Below are positions 26,901-36,527 of a DNA stretch of 64,000 nt, in pieces. Each line of letters opens with the position of its first letter. The first letter of the stretch is position 1. The stretch lies in assembly GCF_001949145.1 (NCBI RefSeq), contig NW_019091363.1:3079311-3143310 (forward strand), read 5' to 3'. Under the pieces are notes generated by a model. That model ran no database searches. It was not told the DNA's origin and saw nothing but the letters and a program-made list of their open reading frames with translations. Origin of the DNA: Acanthaster planci. Its lineage: Eukaryota; Echinodermata; Asteroidea; Valvatida; Acanthasteridae. The position numbers and the translations under genes were made by a program.

Positions 26901-29900
26901 ACTAATGTTATTTGGGACAATATTTTATATATGCTGTATCCATTGTGCGCTTCCACTGGAGAGTGTTAATCTCATGCCAATTTTGCAAAGGTGCTGGGGG
27001 TTTAAGAGCAACCAGTTGAAGACTGGTTCACAAAGATTCTCTGCCATTTACCTCAACAAACCAGTGAATGTACACAACTACAATAGCCCCTTCAGAAGTT
27101 CCTGAAAAGTATGCACGGGTATTGTTGACATTTTTTTTCCCAGCAAGAATCAAGGAGAAGGTTGGGAAAGTGTTTTCAACTCACCCCTGGTCTGGTGTTT
27201 CCGCAAAGATTTTTCACATCCCGCATGGTACCCACAGGAATAATTCCCTTGCATTCTGAAAGCTGGGAAAGATAAAAAACAGTCCCCAAAATCATAGAGT
27301 CAGAAATACCACATTTTAAAATGTAATGAAATACGTTCTAATTTTAAGTTTTGAAATATTTTAGAGGATTTCACTTTTTGTATTGGATGCCTTCCAACAT
27401 ATGATACTAATGTAACTAGCCATTTGGCTTGAAATAAAATTTTCCAACAAGTGTTTCATGAGAAATTTAAATGGCTTTTAGCCAATATTCTCTAAAAACA
27501 CTACATTATGTGAACAGTGGTCATAATAAGAAGTGGATAGGATTTCCATATTTAGGATTTCCATATAAGGTGACAAATCTGTTTTTTTTTTTCAATGATT
27601 ACAACCGAGCAGTCCTTTTTTTCTGTGAAAATGACTAACCTTTTTCTCGTTTTCGTAGTATCTCATTTCTAGCCCATCAAACACCATCCAACGCTTCCTG
27701 AAACCTTTGTTGTTCTGTTTCCTGTTGCAAGCCAAAGCAAGAATAAGTTTTGATCATTAAAGGTACATCCTGAAGTTGAACGACAAAGAAAATATCAGAT
27801 GCTTTGAAAAACAAAATACAGAAGTCTGAATCTGGATTGAAATATCTGAAACTATTGCCATACTTAACCCTAATAGAGCGGGATTCTTTTGGACTATCTA
27901 CATGTAACAGCCCGGGGGAGGGCGGTATTCCGGCCCTAAGAACTGGGCTGTCCCACATCTGATTTTTTTAAGCCCAACATACATGTACATGCAGAAATAC
28001 TCATTATCAGTATCATTATACATTATCAAATGTCAGGTTTTGACTCAAGCTGATATATGGTTTTGTTGTTGCGGTCAATTGAAGTTCAAGGCCGCACATG
28101 TGCCAGCCTGTGTGCACTAAGCACCTCAGTGGATATGCATGTACAGTGTATGTTAATGCTAGCTGACATGTCTCAGCAAAATGGATGCCAAGCAAGAAAG
28201 GGAAGGTCAGAGTTTCACTAAATTGGTGTCCAAATGACCACAAAAAGTTAGTGATAAAACCATGAAAGCTCATTAGCACCTTATGAAACTGAACTAGAAG
28301 GATATCAGGAAAAGATTTAGATATTCCACCCCCTCCCCTGCCTCTTGTAGGGTTACGGGGGACAAAGTCGTAGACACTACCAGTGTTACTCTGCAAACCA
28401 AAAACATCAACTTCCTGAATTTTTTTAATGTAAACTGAAAACCTTTTTTTCTACTCACCCTCCTTGCTTCCAGAGGTAACCTTGCTTTGTCAGAATTGTT
28501 ACCTTGTTAGTAGGAGTCTATCACATAAAAAAGGTTAAACTCGTACAGTAAATGAGACTTGTACAGTATGTACATGTATGTATGTGCTGTGGAAAGAACA
28601 TGAATGCCAACAAGATTAAGGTTTGTCAAATCTTCATTGAAGGCAATCAATTACTCAATTTTGACTTTCAATATTGTAAGGAATTAATTTTCAATACCTG
28701 CCGAAGTAAACCAGTCTATTTGTTTGGTTTACTGATTGCATACACACTGTTTGAAATCAATGTGTCATGTGTGTGGCCTATTATAGAACAGTATCCTGTA
28801 TGTACACTGCTCAGCATAAGAGGAAACGGCATGCACGGTGATCGTCTAATGTTGCCTAGGTATGTATTAATCTACCTGACTTGCAGGAATACACACCTTG
28901 TGTGTCAATGAGGGAAAAATCCTGACCTTGTACTTTCATCAAGGGTGCACATGTACCGTACATGTACAAAAAGTACACGGATCGCACGATCAAGTTCACA
29001 ATTCAGTACAACACTGCACTAAAAGATTCCTACATGTACACGTATTTGACACCTTTGTTTTTGTGTGCCTGAAAGCAATCAAATCAGTAACCATCTTCAC
29101 CATCAGGAATTTCTGCCTCAGCTCTACCATAACACTATCAAACAGTCATTCATGTACGCTATGAAATATGCACGCAATATCCATTCAATGTACATATACA
29201 GTGTATGTTGAAGGAGTTCCCTACATGTACATTGACAGTACATACCATGGGGACGAGACTATTACACCATCAATTTAATTTTTTTCATTAATTTCATAAA
29301 CAAATTCTTGACTTTGTTTTACATACGCGAACAACGACACAGGTAAATTAACATGAAAGACGACCAATGTTGAAGAGTTTACTAGGCCTATATGTACCTG
29401 CACATGTACTATTGATGTCACACTTGGTTTATACATTTTACTTTCATACATGTATAATCAGTTGGGCCCATGGTCCATTGAATACCACAGGAAAGCACAC
29501 ATGTAAACTAAGTGCAATGTCATCAGCACCTGTACCAAGGTCTATTTCCTTATCAATCAAGCATATATACATGTAGCGGCATTATGCTGTTCAGAGATAG
29601 GTTTATACATGGAAATGGCAGACCATGCATACAGCAATACACAGAATTATGTGTATAGAGACTAAGCAGTTTTCGAAGAGTGACATCCCAGTGTTGAAAT
29701 TTTCCAAGAGATATTTCATGTGTACAGAATTAAATTAAAATTTTGGGGAAAAAAAAACCAAACGAAACAAAAACACAAGAATCACTAACAACACAAGCAC
29801 ATTCTTCAAACAAACTTCATAAAGAAGTTGTACCCCAGTTGGTTGCATTCACGTACAGGTACCAGTATGGTATGCACACTGTAGGCCTACACATTCACAG

Positions 29901-32900
29901 TTCAAGCTGACAGGGCAATAAAAATGTGAGTTCACGAACAATAGGACACTAACTTTCCCATGCATCAGGAAAGTACAAAAGAGTGAAGGGTAGTAAAGTG
30001 TGCTAAAGCAAGCACTACATAAAAGTGTGTACATGTTCCTAACAATGTACAGGTAGCTACAAGCTAGTATTCATAAATGATTGAGAACATCTGAGGCCAA
30101 ACTTCAAATCTGAAGCCAAGCTTATATGTATACACATACATGTACTTGAAGGAAATTTAGGTGCTAGATACTATGTACACGTACATATGCAAATGTACTG
30201 TATGTTCAACAGGACAGGCAGTTGTATGAACCTACATGTGTACACTGTATATGTACAACATTTGATGTCACAGAACTTGCTTTCCTTTCTTCTCTGGGTC
30301 ATTCAGTGTCATATCTTAGGTTTTATATGTTTTAAATGTGATCGACAAAGAAGTTGAATCATTCTTATTTGGCAACAACTTTTGATCCATGTGTACATGT
30401 AGTATTTCATGAGTGTTTTCAAACACATGGGAGCATAAAGAGACATTGCTTGATATAGTGCGCATGCAGGTATTGGCTCAAATATTGTTTTTTAGACCTA
30501 CCGGGTAAAAATACACATCTTTAAAGGAGGCTTGGTGACGGAAAATCTTGAGAACTGTGAATTGTTTTGCAGCGGAAAGGCTGAATGCAATGAAAGTTCA
30601 GGGGGTACAAGTGCATCTGCACGGCTTCTGGTGGCAAAAATGCTCATCCTGTACAATGTTATCAAAATGGACAAACCTACATATAGGACAGTATTTTGCA
30701 GAGTAAAACCTGAAATGGGAGCTACATGTACATTGTAAATGTGACAGATGTTCATAAAAACTGCAGTGCTATGTACATGTACATGTATCTTTTAAAATTA
30801 TACCCAGTTTTGAATACACAATGCGGACGTTTTATGAAATGGAGGTGATTCAGCAAGGAGTTTCCAAAATACCCTCTCTGTTGGGAACATAAAGTATGAA
30901 TGACAACCCCCCCAAGTGTACGTATTACATTGCTTCATCACACTTTTCTTCCCTCAGAACAGATACACTCTTGCTGCTTACCTCAGCTGCGCTGTTTCTA
31001 TCTTGCAGAGATTGCGAGAGCTTTTTGGAAAGTCTTTTTCTAGTGTTCTCCTGATATTTGCATGCCACAAAAACAAAAGAGTGCGATTAGTACACCATGC
31101 AGTTTCCAAGGCAACTAAGCTAAACAAATTAGGATGTAGAGCTTTCTTTTTCAATCATATGAGTGTTAACTACAGACACTTGGTGCAGAAATTGAAAATA
31201 CTGATATCAATCGAAATAACATTGAATAAAAATATTCATCATTGTCAGCAGAAGTTATGCATGCTCAATTTTTGGAGTGAGATTCCTTGAGCAAGCTCTC
31301 ACTTAAACTGGTGATCTTCTCTACTTTGTAACTTTTTCATATAAAGTAAGTTCATTTTGCTTAACAAGCATAACAAGGTCATTTAGAGCAGTATCAGTAA
31401 ATTATGGGTCTATATACCGGTACATGTACATACATGTACCTGTACATTCCAAAACTAGCCAGAATGAAAGTAATTTAATAAGAAAACAAGCCTGTGTGCA
31501 CTGTTCCTTTCAATTTAGATTACAACTTGACTGCAATACTAACAGAACCTCACTTTTGGAAGTCAATGAAACTGTGCGTATAAACACAGACAAATGATGT
31601 AGTTTGAAAATACTGCATACATGCTCACAACATGTGCTGTCAGTACACGTGCAGACGTTCATTTTTCTATGTTATCCAACCACCGCTACACATTGCAAAA
31701 ACATTACCAACATTTACTCTTTTTCTGGTTAAGAGAGTTCTTTACTGAAATCATTATGTGTACCAATAAAAGGAAAGTATGGAGTTGAGAAAGTTGACGC
31801 AGTACAAGTTTTTAAAGTACATGTACATACAAACATGTAAATGCAGAACCTTTAGATGTATACATGCGCTTGTGGCAAGGTTACATACCAGTTTATTTAT
31901 ACACATGGGACAACTTCAATGTCAAATCAAAAAGGAAAGAGGGCACTCTATGTGAAAAAGGAGATTATTATACTACGCAGACAGTGTTACTTACATCAAG
32001 TGCACGGCTGTGTGTTCTGGTCAGACGCCTGTTGGGTACTTCTGGTTGATAGGCCTGGCCTATGCGTAAAACATGACTGAGGTCAATCTTACTGCGCCTG
32101 TCCGCCAGATCAATTTTGAAGTTTAAATCTGAATCAGAATCCTGGAAGTAAAAACAAGTCTCTGAAATAGGGATCAAAAGTGAGTCAGCATGTACATGTA
32201 CACGTATAGTAAAGCTTCATAGCCAAGCTTGATACATATATAGCTACACAATATACTGGTAAATAATTGTACATATCGTAGTGCCAGTACATGTACTGTA
32301 TCATCTAGATATTGTGCATTCCAGCAGTACATGTAATTACAATGCACAATTGTAATTGCTCAATGCTCAACCTGAGTTTGAGTTTAACATAAATGGCAAA
32401 TACATGTACATGTACATGCATATATACATGGTATATGTTACACTGCCTGTTTCCAATATAAACATACCGTATACACGTACGCGTACCTCTCTTTCTTATG
32501 TCATTACCAACATATATCGGTAAAAACAAAAAAGCTTGAATGAAGAGGCCACAATTGCATGTATATGTAAAAATGTCCGTGTCTATGTACACAAGTACTC
32601 TTACTTGTACTGAACATGCATTTCAAGCCAATGGCAAAAGTATATTTCAAAGGAGATACAAGTACTGTACAAGTAGCTACGTGTACATTGTGCATTACCT
32701 CCTTTACACCTGCTTTGCTGAACTCCAAGCTGTCCATGTCAAAGCCAGAATCATCATCATCTCCACTCTCCTCACTCTGAGCTAACTCCTTGAAGGCTAC
32801 TGAACCTTCCACTGGTTCATCTCGCAAAGGACTGGTGTGCACCATTCGGCTAGGATCCAACAGGTCATATTCTTCCTCTTTTTTACCTGGTGGCAACTGT

Positions 32901-35824
32901 GGGATAAACTCTTTTACCGCAGGGGCCGGCCTTGGTGGTATTTTCGGTATGTGGCTGGGTGACTTCTCACTTGGTCTCACAACTGGTGGAGGAGGCGCTC
33001 GTCGGACTGGTTTCTGGGAATGCTGAGATCGTGGCAAATCTTCCTCCATTTGAAAAGCATCTCTTTCACCAGGCTTGTCAAGTGTGCTGGAGCTGAGTGG
33101 AACAGCAGGCAAAGGTCGTTCATCTGGATATATCTTTTCATCTGGAATGTCATGTCCACCACTCATTGCTTCACTCAGTAAAATGTAGGAATGCCTGTCA
33201 GAACTATCGCTGAGTCCTGACGGGGAGGCAGGTACAGGTACTTGTAAGCTTGACCAGGAGGTTACTCTTGACTCACCAACAACACTATACATGTCATCTT
33301 GAGTTGCAGATCCTATTGGAGATAGCCTCTCAGGTCCTGTGAAAGTAGGAGCAGCTTCTCCCTTTGGCTCCTGTCTTGGAGGAATCTGAGGTGGCCGAGT
33401 TGGAATTTGGGGAATACTTGGTGTTTCTTTCTTCTCCCCACTCACGCATCGCTGTGTAATTTTGGGTGAGCGATGTACTTTCGAGTACTGATCGTCAGGG
33501 TCATGCAGAACAGGAAGAAGTGGACTAGCAGTACTACGGGATGGCTTATCACTGTACTCAGTATCCAGGAAGGATTTTCGCTCATTTTCAGCTGGAACAT
33601 TTTTAAAGGTGACTGCATTAGTTTCAAGGGAAGACAGGTCAATTAAGTCTGATGTCTTGTGGAAAAGACCAGCAGGCATACATGTAGGTTGATCAGAGCT
33701 GGTAATGTCTGGTGATGCTGCTGTGTCTCTATTGACTTTTTGCTCTGTGCCAGCAGGTATCCTGGGTGGTGGTGCTGGAGGCTTTCTCAACCCACTTTGT
33801 GAAACAACTGTAGTCGAAGTCAGCTCCCCTGACTGATGTGGAGTTAAACCCTCGCCAGCTTTAGTAAGTTCTGGCAAGGCTTGATATTGAGTTTCTAAGG
33901 GAGTATGGTCCTGGGGGATGGGTGGCATACCGGTAGGAGCTAGGACATCAGATGCAGGGGGCAAAGGAACCGGTCTGTTTAGTAATGACAGATTGGGAGC
34001 AGGTCTAGATAGATGTAAAGGAACTGGCTGTTCACTTTGAGAAGGCAACTCCTCCACTGGTGGGGGAACACTCAGTTGAGGCTTTGGGAACCTTTCTAGA
34101 TCTTCCTGTGTGAGAAAGAGAGATGGAGGTCGCAGAGGGGGATCTACAGAAAAAGTACCTTCTGTGTTGTTTGTAAATGGATCAAATGCAAACGGATCCC
34201 TGGTTTCCTTTGCAGAATCAAAGATGTTTACGAAGTCTGTTTGGTGAGGCTGGGTAAAATCCGAATGTCCTGGAGTCTCCTCCTGCATTGGTGGGGGTGG
34301 GGGCAATTCAGCAGGTAATGGATCTGTTGCTAATAATGACTGAGGATGAGGAAGTGGTTGTAACTCTGAGGGTGACGGACCCGGTAGCAGTGAAGGAGGA
34401 GGGCGTGGGGGAATGATCGGTATAGATGACGTGGGTTCAGGCAGGAAAGGGACTGACGATGTGCCCCCCTGAATGCCGCTCATCTGAAATGCCTGGAGAT
34501 GTCCAGGTGTCTCTTTTGATGGTAATGGAGGAGGGGGTACATCAGAAATGGGTGGGTGTTCTCCCAAGTGGGGTCGTGGAGGAATACTTGGAATGGTTGT
34601 AGGAACAGGTGGAGGAGGGAGGCTAGGTACATTGTCTTCCTCACTACCACATAATGATGGTGACTGGAAAGGAAGTACTGGTGGTGGAGACAAGAGAGAG
34701 TCTTTTGCAGGTGGTGGAGTACATTCCTCGGGCATCTGGAGTGCTGATTTTCTAGAATCTACCAGTATATCATCATTCAGGCTTCTTGGTTGAGACGACG
34801 GAGATTCCAAGTTTGGGGGATCTGGGGGTCTGCGATGGACAAGATGTGGGACAGGTGACACATTTCGCTTTGCAGGTGCTGGTGGCATTGCAGAGCCTGG
34901 AAAACTTTTTGGTGGCGGAGGAGGTGGCAATTCCGGGAAAGGTTCATCGATTGCATCTTGTGCAGATGACTGAGGAACAGCTTTTGGAAAAACTGGTGGA
35001 GGTGACAAAAAATTGGATGAATTACTTTCAGGTGGCTTAACACACTGACAAGGATCATCATCGTAGACATTTGGTTCTACAAATGAGGTTGGGAAAAGCT
35101 TTAAAGGTAAAGGCACTTGTGGTGCTGCCTGGGATGGGGCTACACGTGGAGGCACTTGAGGAGTTGGTTGAAGCTTTGGGGAAGGCCTCTCAGGATTCTC
35201 ATCACGGCCAGGTAAAGGGGGTGGTTTGGCTCCCAAACTAGGATCGGATCTTGCTCGAGGCTGCGGTGTAGGCCTCATCCTGGCTTGATTGTTGGGAATC
35301 TCAGAAGACAATGCCATCCCTTTGCCCTGGCTACCAGGTGCTCGTGGTGGTGGGACAGGGACATGCTTAAAGTCACCCAAAGACGTTTGAGAAATGCTAC
35401 CGGTAGATGGCCGATCTGAATCTGAGTGTGGCCTACTTGGAAGAAAGAGGTAACTTTCATCATCAAACGTTGGCTTTCTTCCCGTCGGATGTCCATTTTC
35501 TTTTCCCACCTGTTTAACAGCACTCCTTCGAGGAGGCATTGGGGGTGGGGCCTCTCCTGATGTGTCCTTACCGTCAGTGCTCAATTTCTCTGAGCCAGTT
35601 ACAAATTCTGACAAGAAGGCCTCTGCCTCCGAAGGTAGGTGGTTTAGAATTCTCTTCTGATATCCTCGCTGTGTTATTCCAATCAAACTGAGCTGATCTT
35701 CTGTGATGTGACACACTTGGTGGAGTTCTGTTAGACCATTCAGGAGGAAGTGGTTGGTGAAATTTCCTAGATCTAATGACTCAAGCCAGTCTTGGATCGA
35801 ACTCGTCTGTTTCTTTGCTGCCAT
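1019..35824 (-). CDS. ARAP: ARAP-family protein: ArfGAP with RhoGAP, ankyrin repeats and PH domains (multi-exon)
   Basis: This is a phosphoinositide-regulated double GTPase-activating protein that, by family knowledge, switches off Arf and Rho GTPases at membranes and actin-rich edges. I joined 40 exons by reading frame and splice sites; phases agree at every junction except one missing microexon before 2365. Domain order is the family's complete order: SAM (about residues 1-70), proline-rich (90-1010), PH1 (1104-1206), PH2 (1226-1315), ArfGAP (1318-1440), ankyrin (1444-1500), PH3 (1535-1634), PH4 (1636-1733), RhoGAP (1740-1935), RA (1957-2045), PH5 (2055-2150). The total of about 2,150 residues exceeds the 1,450-1,700 usual in vertebrate ARAPs, and the excess lies in the proline-rich region. 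The start is the ATG at 35822-35824, with A at -3 and G at +4. The 3' end is uncertain and may lie at about 390 or left of the window. Vertebrates have three paralogues; I do not assign one. Confidence 0.95.
3252..4678 (-). CDS. ARAP: ARAP exons 34-36: Ras-association (RA) domain (residues 1955-2056)
   Basis: Exons at 4604-4678, 3599-3710 and 3252-3370. They read NIGEQLILMEIFLGKKD, then ISMDHTAAEIIKMALDQQKE with TWALFEIIAKGELE, then RLIHGYERVLPQVLAWN and DNYICLKHND. This is the ubiquitin-like RA fold that in ARAPs follows RhoGAP and can bind Rap- or Rho-type GTPases. The exon 34 donor is GC (ATCAAG then GCAAGT). The only GT alternative, fourteen to fifteen bases upstream, throws the next exon out of frame. 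Confidence 0.87.
5155..7737 (-). CDS. ARAP: ARAP exons 29-33: RhoGAP domain (residues 1735-1954)
   Basis: Exons at 7644-7737, 6965-7174, 6320-6425, 5543-5627 and 5155-5319. The domain starts ALEDQLLTGDNIPIIVSQCI, and the arginine finger is in TEGIYRLSG. It continues with FFRELPDPLLTS, then LPPVNYHTLKMLIGHLKN and MYFRNLAAIFGPTLMAS, where the asparagine of the RNLA motif is the second catalytic-site residue. The fold therefore looks intact and active. The final exon ends in a charged helix (SEEEMAKEREKELKYQEGL). I ended that exon at GAG before GTCAGT because this phase-0 donor joins the RA exon in frame. Reading through instead meets a TAG at 5122-5124. Confidence 0.93.
8171..10751 (-). CDS. 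ARAP: ARAP exons 25-28: PH4 domain (residues 1635-1734)
   Basis: Exons at 10704-10751, 9491-9599, 8545-8614 and 8171-8243. The segment starts DFEQAGFLHKKEG, continues TNWQRLWFILKGKSVVSFSS and the DYTHTLSIVLPGK strand, and finishes NIYLRAETKQAADCWYEAIN with the C-terminal tryptophan helix. All splice phases agree. PH4 lies directly before the RhoGAP domain, as in other ARAPs. Confidence 0.9.
11612..11851 (+). mobile_element. Small terminal-inverted-repeat element, copy 1
   Basis: A 240-bp non-coding element opens with TGGGTAATTCCAGAA and closes with its near inverse, GGAATTACCCA, plus adjacent inverted GGTCC blocks. A second copy in opposite orientation lies at 14735-15022. The structure is that of a MITE-type non-autonomous DNA transposon within an ARAP intron. 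Confidence 0.8.
12177..13898 (-). CDS. ARAP: ARAP exons 21-24: PH3 domain (residues 1500-1634)
   Basis: Exons at 13749-13898, 13578-13636, 12830-12921 and 12177-12279. A charged linker (KNDAASGTSEQGEKK) is followed by PH3, which starts KKSGYLHKTGNNKKEFLKRF, continues CTLEHGIFSYFEEK and EGIEMILIAV, and ends in the helix EEDRKEWMIALAK with the hallmark tryptophan. The junction between exons 21 and 22 uses a GC donor (AAAG then GCAAGA). It is the only choice that gives the EFLKRF continuation expected of this PH strand without adding residues. Confidence 0.88.
12619..12699 (+). repeat. 9-bp minisatellite, nine units
   Basis: Nine head-to-tail copies of a 9-mer close to AACCATGAT fill 81 bp, with single-base variants (AACCACAAT, AAACATGAT, AACCGTGAC). 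It lies in the ARAP intron just after the exon encoding HKFCFEIYTS. Because the period is a multiple of three, it makes a spurious histidine/glycine/tyrosine-rich frame on the minus strand. Confidence 0.9.
14137..16546 (-). CDS. ARAP: ARAP exons 17-20: ankyrin repeat region (residues 1444-1499)
   Basis: Exons at 16478-16546, 15154-15184 (31 nt), 14429-14469 (41 nt) and 14137-14164 (28 nt). They read TLLKAASLGNLEECVQLVFS, then TREDGKTACDVAKECNFPVV and AEFLNQNVGI. The pattern LLKAA...GNLEECVQL and GKTACDVAKE is typical ankyrin sequence packed against an ArfGAP domain. Only about 55 residues are present, so at most one and a half to two repeats; family members also have short ankyrin segments here. 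The three consecutive exons of 28-41 nt are unusually small, and each relies on phase agreement plus a clear GTAAG donor. Confidence 0.85.
14735..15022 (-). mobile_element. Small terminal-inverted-repeat element, copy 2, inverted
   Basis: This 288-bp copy has the same TGGGTAATTCCA termini as the one at 11612-11851, in reverse orientation. It carries an extra internal palindrome around 14800 (CCCTGTTACAT, then its inverse) that copy 1 lacks, which accounts for much of the length difference. It also lies in an ARAP intron. Confidence 0.8.
16968..19041 (-). CDS. ARAP: ARAP exons 13-16: ArfGAP zinc-finger domain (residues 1318-1443)
   Basis: Exons at 18981-19041, 18142-18195, 17267-17441 and 16968-17055. 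The zinc finger is complete: CADC, sixteen residues, then CKNC, matching the family CX2CX16CX2C spacing and spanning an exon junction. The following motif CSGLHRELGVHLSKVRSL contains the arginine finger of ArfGAPs (HR). Exon 15 continues through LDLGN-like MDLGNDRSNAFWEA, and exon 16 gives ERRKVYIVGKYRDRKYCKPR, the usual C-terminal ArfGAP helix leading into ankyrin repeats. All residues expected for catalysis are present, so the domain is predicted active toward Arf-GTP. Confidence 0.94.
19341..20495. mobile_element. Fold-back element with long inverted arms
   Basis: About 370 bp at the left (19341 to about 19710) reappears, inverted and diverged, at the right (about 20120-20495). Matching blocks include the CCCAGG/CCTGGG ends, a run around TTTTACAACAATT, a block around GAAGACTTAAC and one around GTAGGGCTGTAGGC. 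The middle is unrelated and non-coding. Long-armed fold-back elements are known from sea urchins (TU type); assignment to that class is inference. It sits in the intron between PH2 and ArfGAP exons. Confidence 0.8.
20749..22321 (-). CDS. ARAP: ARAP exons 9-12: PH2 domain (residues 1226-1317)
   Basis: Exons at 22287-22321 (35 nt), 21742-21790, 21471-21577 and 20749-20833 join in phase. They encode GYVKIEGYHQKRFLAVKGER at the start, then LFMYNTAM, a central segment DFESAVAILDIQMKL, and the C-terminal helix ENPQDVKDWMIAMKDAIEEG with its conserved tryptophan. This is the second of five PH folds and, by family knowledge, sits directly before the ArfGAP domain, as here. Confidence 0.9.
22322..25229 (-). 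other. Large ARAP intron, no coding sequence seen
   Basis: This 2.9-kb intron separates the PPPGGFP exon from PH2. I find no open frame resembling protein and no splice-compatible exon on the minus strand. It holds ordinary AT-rich unique-looking sequence, a few ACATGT motifs and a short TG run in which no function can be recognised. Confidence 0.6.
25230..32141 (-). CDS. ARAP: ARAP exons 2-8: linker and PH1 domain (residues 1043-1225)
   Basis: Exons at 31995-32141, 28459-28517, 27640-27721, 27185-27262, 26563-26638, 26026-26078 and 25230-25283 join in frame. Exon 2 encodes a charged linker opening with DSDSD. PH1 begins with KQGYLWKQGG in exon 3, continues with FRKRWMVFDGLEMRYYENEK in exon 4, and closes with the C-terminal helix containing LWANVLMQAILSYE in exon 7. 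The tryptophan of that helix is the PH hallmark. The family's first PH domain is the main PIP3 sensor. Exon 8 is an 18-codon proline/glycine insert (begins PPPGGFPVGG, ends CPDKQ) linking PH1 to PH2. The exon 5 acceptor was chosen at CTTTCAG rather than seven bases downstream because only that choice keeps the frame open. Confidence 0.9.
26207..26262 (+). repeat. 28-bp tandem duplication
   Basis: Two adjacent 28-bp units beginning CAAGTTCTTATTACAAG differ at two positions. They lie in an ARAP intron and look like a recent local duplication. Confidence 0.85.
26458..26458. other. Single ambiguous base (N)
   Basis: One unresolved base lies in an ARAP intron. It does not touch an exon. Confidence 0.99.
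28518..31994 (-). other. Large ARAP intron rich in ACATGT/TGTACA motifs
   Basis: This 3.5-kb intron separates the exon 2 linker from PH1. It is densely scattered with short palindromic ACATGT-type runs (for example near 28565, 30775, 31420 and 31815). Frames of 70-124 codons on the plus strand here have no protein-like composition and no splice context. I see no gene in it. Confidence 0.55.
32699..35824 (-). CDS. ARAP: ARAP exon 1: SAM domain plus giant proline-rich region (residues 1-1042)
   Basis: One uninterrupted 3,126-nt exon encodes 1,042 residues. Residues 1-70 form a SAM domain (DWLESLDLGNF, then LTELHQV and LSLIGI), used for protein-protein association. Residues 90-1010 are low-complexity, with many polyproline runs. 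Ten PxxxPR motifs begin at residues 94, 156, 185, 222, 342, 412, 469, 683, 812 and 960; this is the consensus bound by CIN85/CD2AP SH3 domains. DPF motifs at 543-545 and 548-550 match AP-2 ear ligands, and LIDLS at 727 is close to a clathrin box but lacks the final acidic residue. Several tyrosines sit in acidic context (for example residues 124, 254, 757, 846 and 986). An acidic patch, GDDDDSGFDMD, starts at 1021. The donor after GTAAAGGAG is phase 0. A second donor-like site nearby would put a stop into the next exon, so I rejected it. Confidence 0.93.
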
Positions 35825-36441
35825 TTTAGGAAAAGGGAGATTTTTCCCTTTGTTATTGTGGCAAATCAAGCTCTCCCTGTTTTGATGTTCAAATCTCCAG
35901 TTTCCAAGGTGGTGGGGAATGTACCGGTAGTAGGCTTTTATTTTCAGTTTCAGAGGAAGTATCTTAGGTACAAGCAGACATGCGTTGCAGATGTACTTAG
36001 CAGAAATGATTTTCTCCTCTACTGTTGCTTTTGAAGTTTCTTGCCAGATTGACCAAAATCATTTTCCTATCATGTTTCTTGCAAATTTCCCATCTGGAAT
36101 AAAGGAAACAAAAACAACAATATTATGACAAATATGTACATGTAATTCAGTGGAGAGCAAGAATGTTTCTGGGCTAGGTGAGCAGGGATAATCAGACAAT
36201 AATGATAAACAGTGTCCTGACACCAGTAAGGATGCATACGTGTATACCAGGGTAGATCTTTCCTATTCTTATTATTATCGTTTAATAATAATAGTGTCTT
36301 TATTTTCAATATTACTGCTACATGCACCTCCCCAACATGTACTGTGGTACATGTACATGTATCTAGGATTTTAAGAGGAAACAAGATATTTTCCCACTTC
36401 TTTTTTTCAGATCCCCTGCTGTACATGTACTGTATACATGT

Positions 36442-36527
36442 ACATGTACGTACCGGTACATACACCTTACATGCATGTACATGTACATGTACGTACCGGT
36501 GTGTACACCTTACATGCATGTACATGT
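36442..36527 (+). repeat. 43-bp tandem duplication within ACATGT array
   Basis: Two adjacent units of 43 bp share ACATGTACGTACCGGT at the start and ACACCTTACATGCATGTAC at the end, differing by a few bases in the middle. This is a higher-order duplication built on the hexamer array. Confidence 0.85.

Noticed and set aside
34548..35070. Glycine-rich and other frames antisense or out of frame to ARAP exon 1
   Set aside because: Polyproline codons read on the other strand or in another frame stay open. They are shadows of the ARAP coding sequence.
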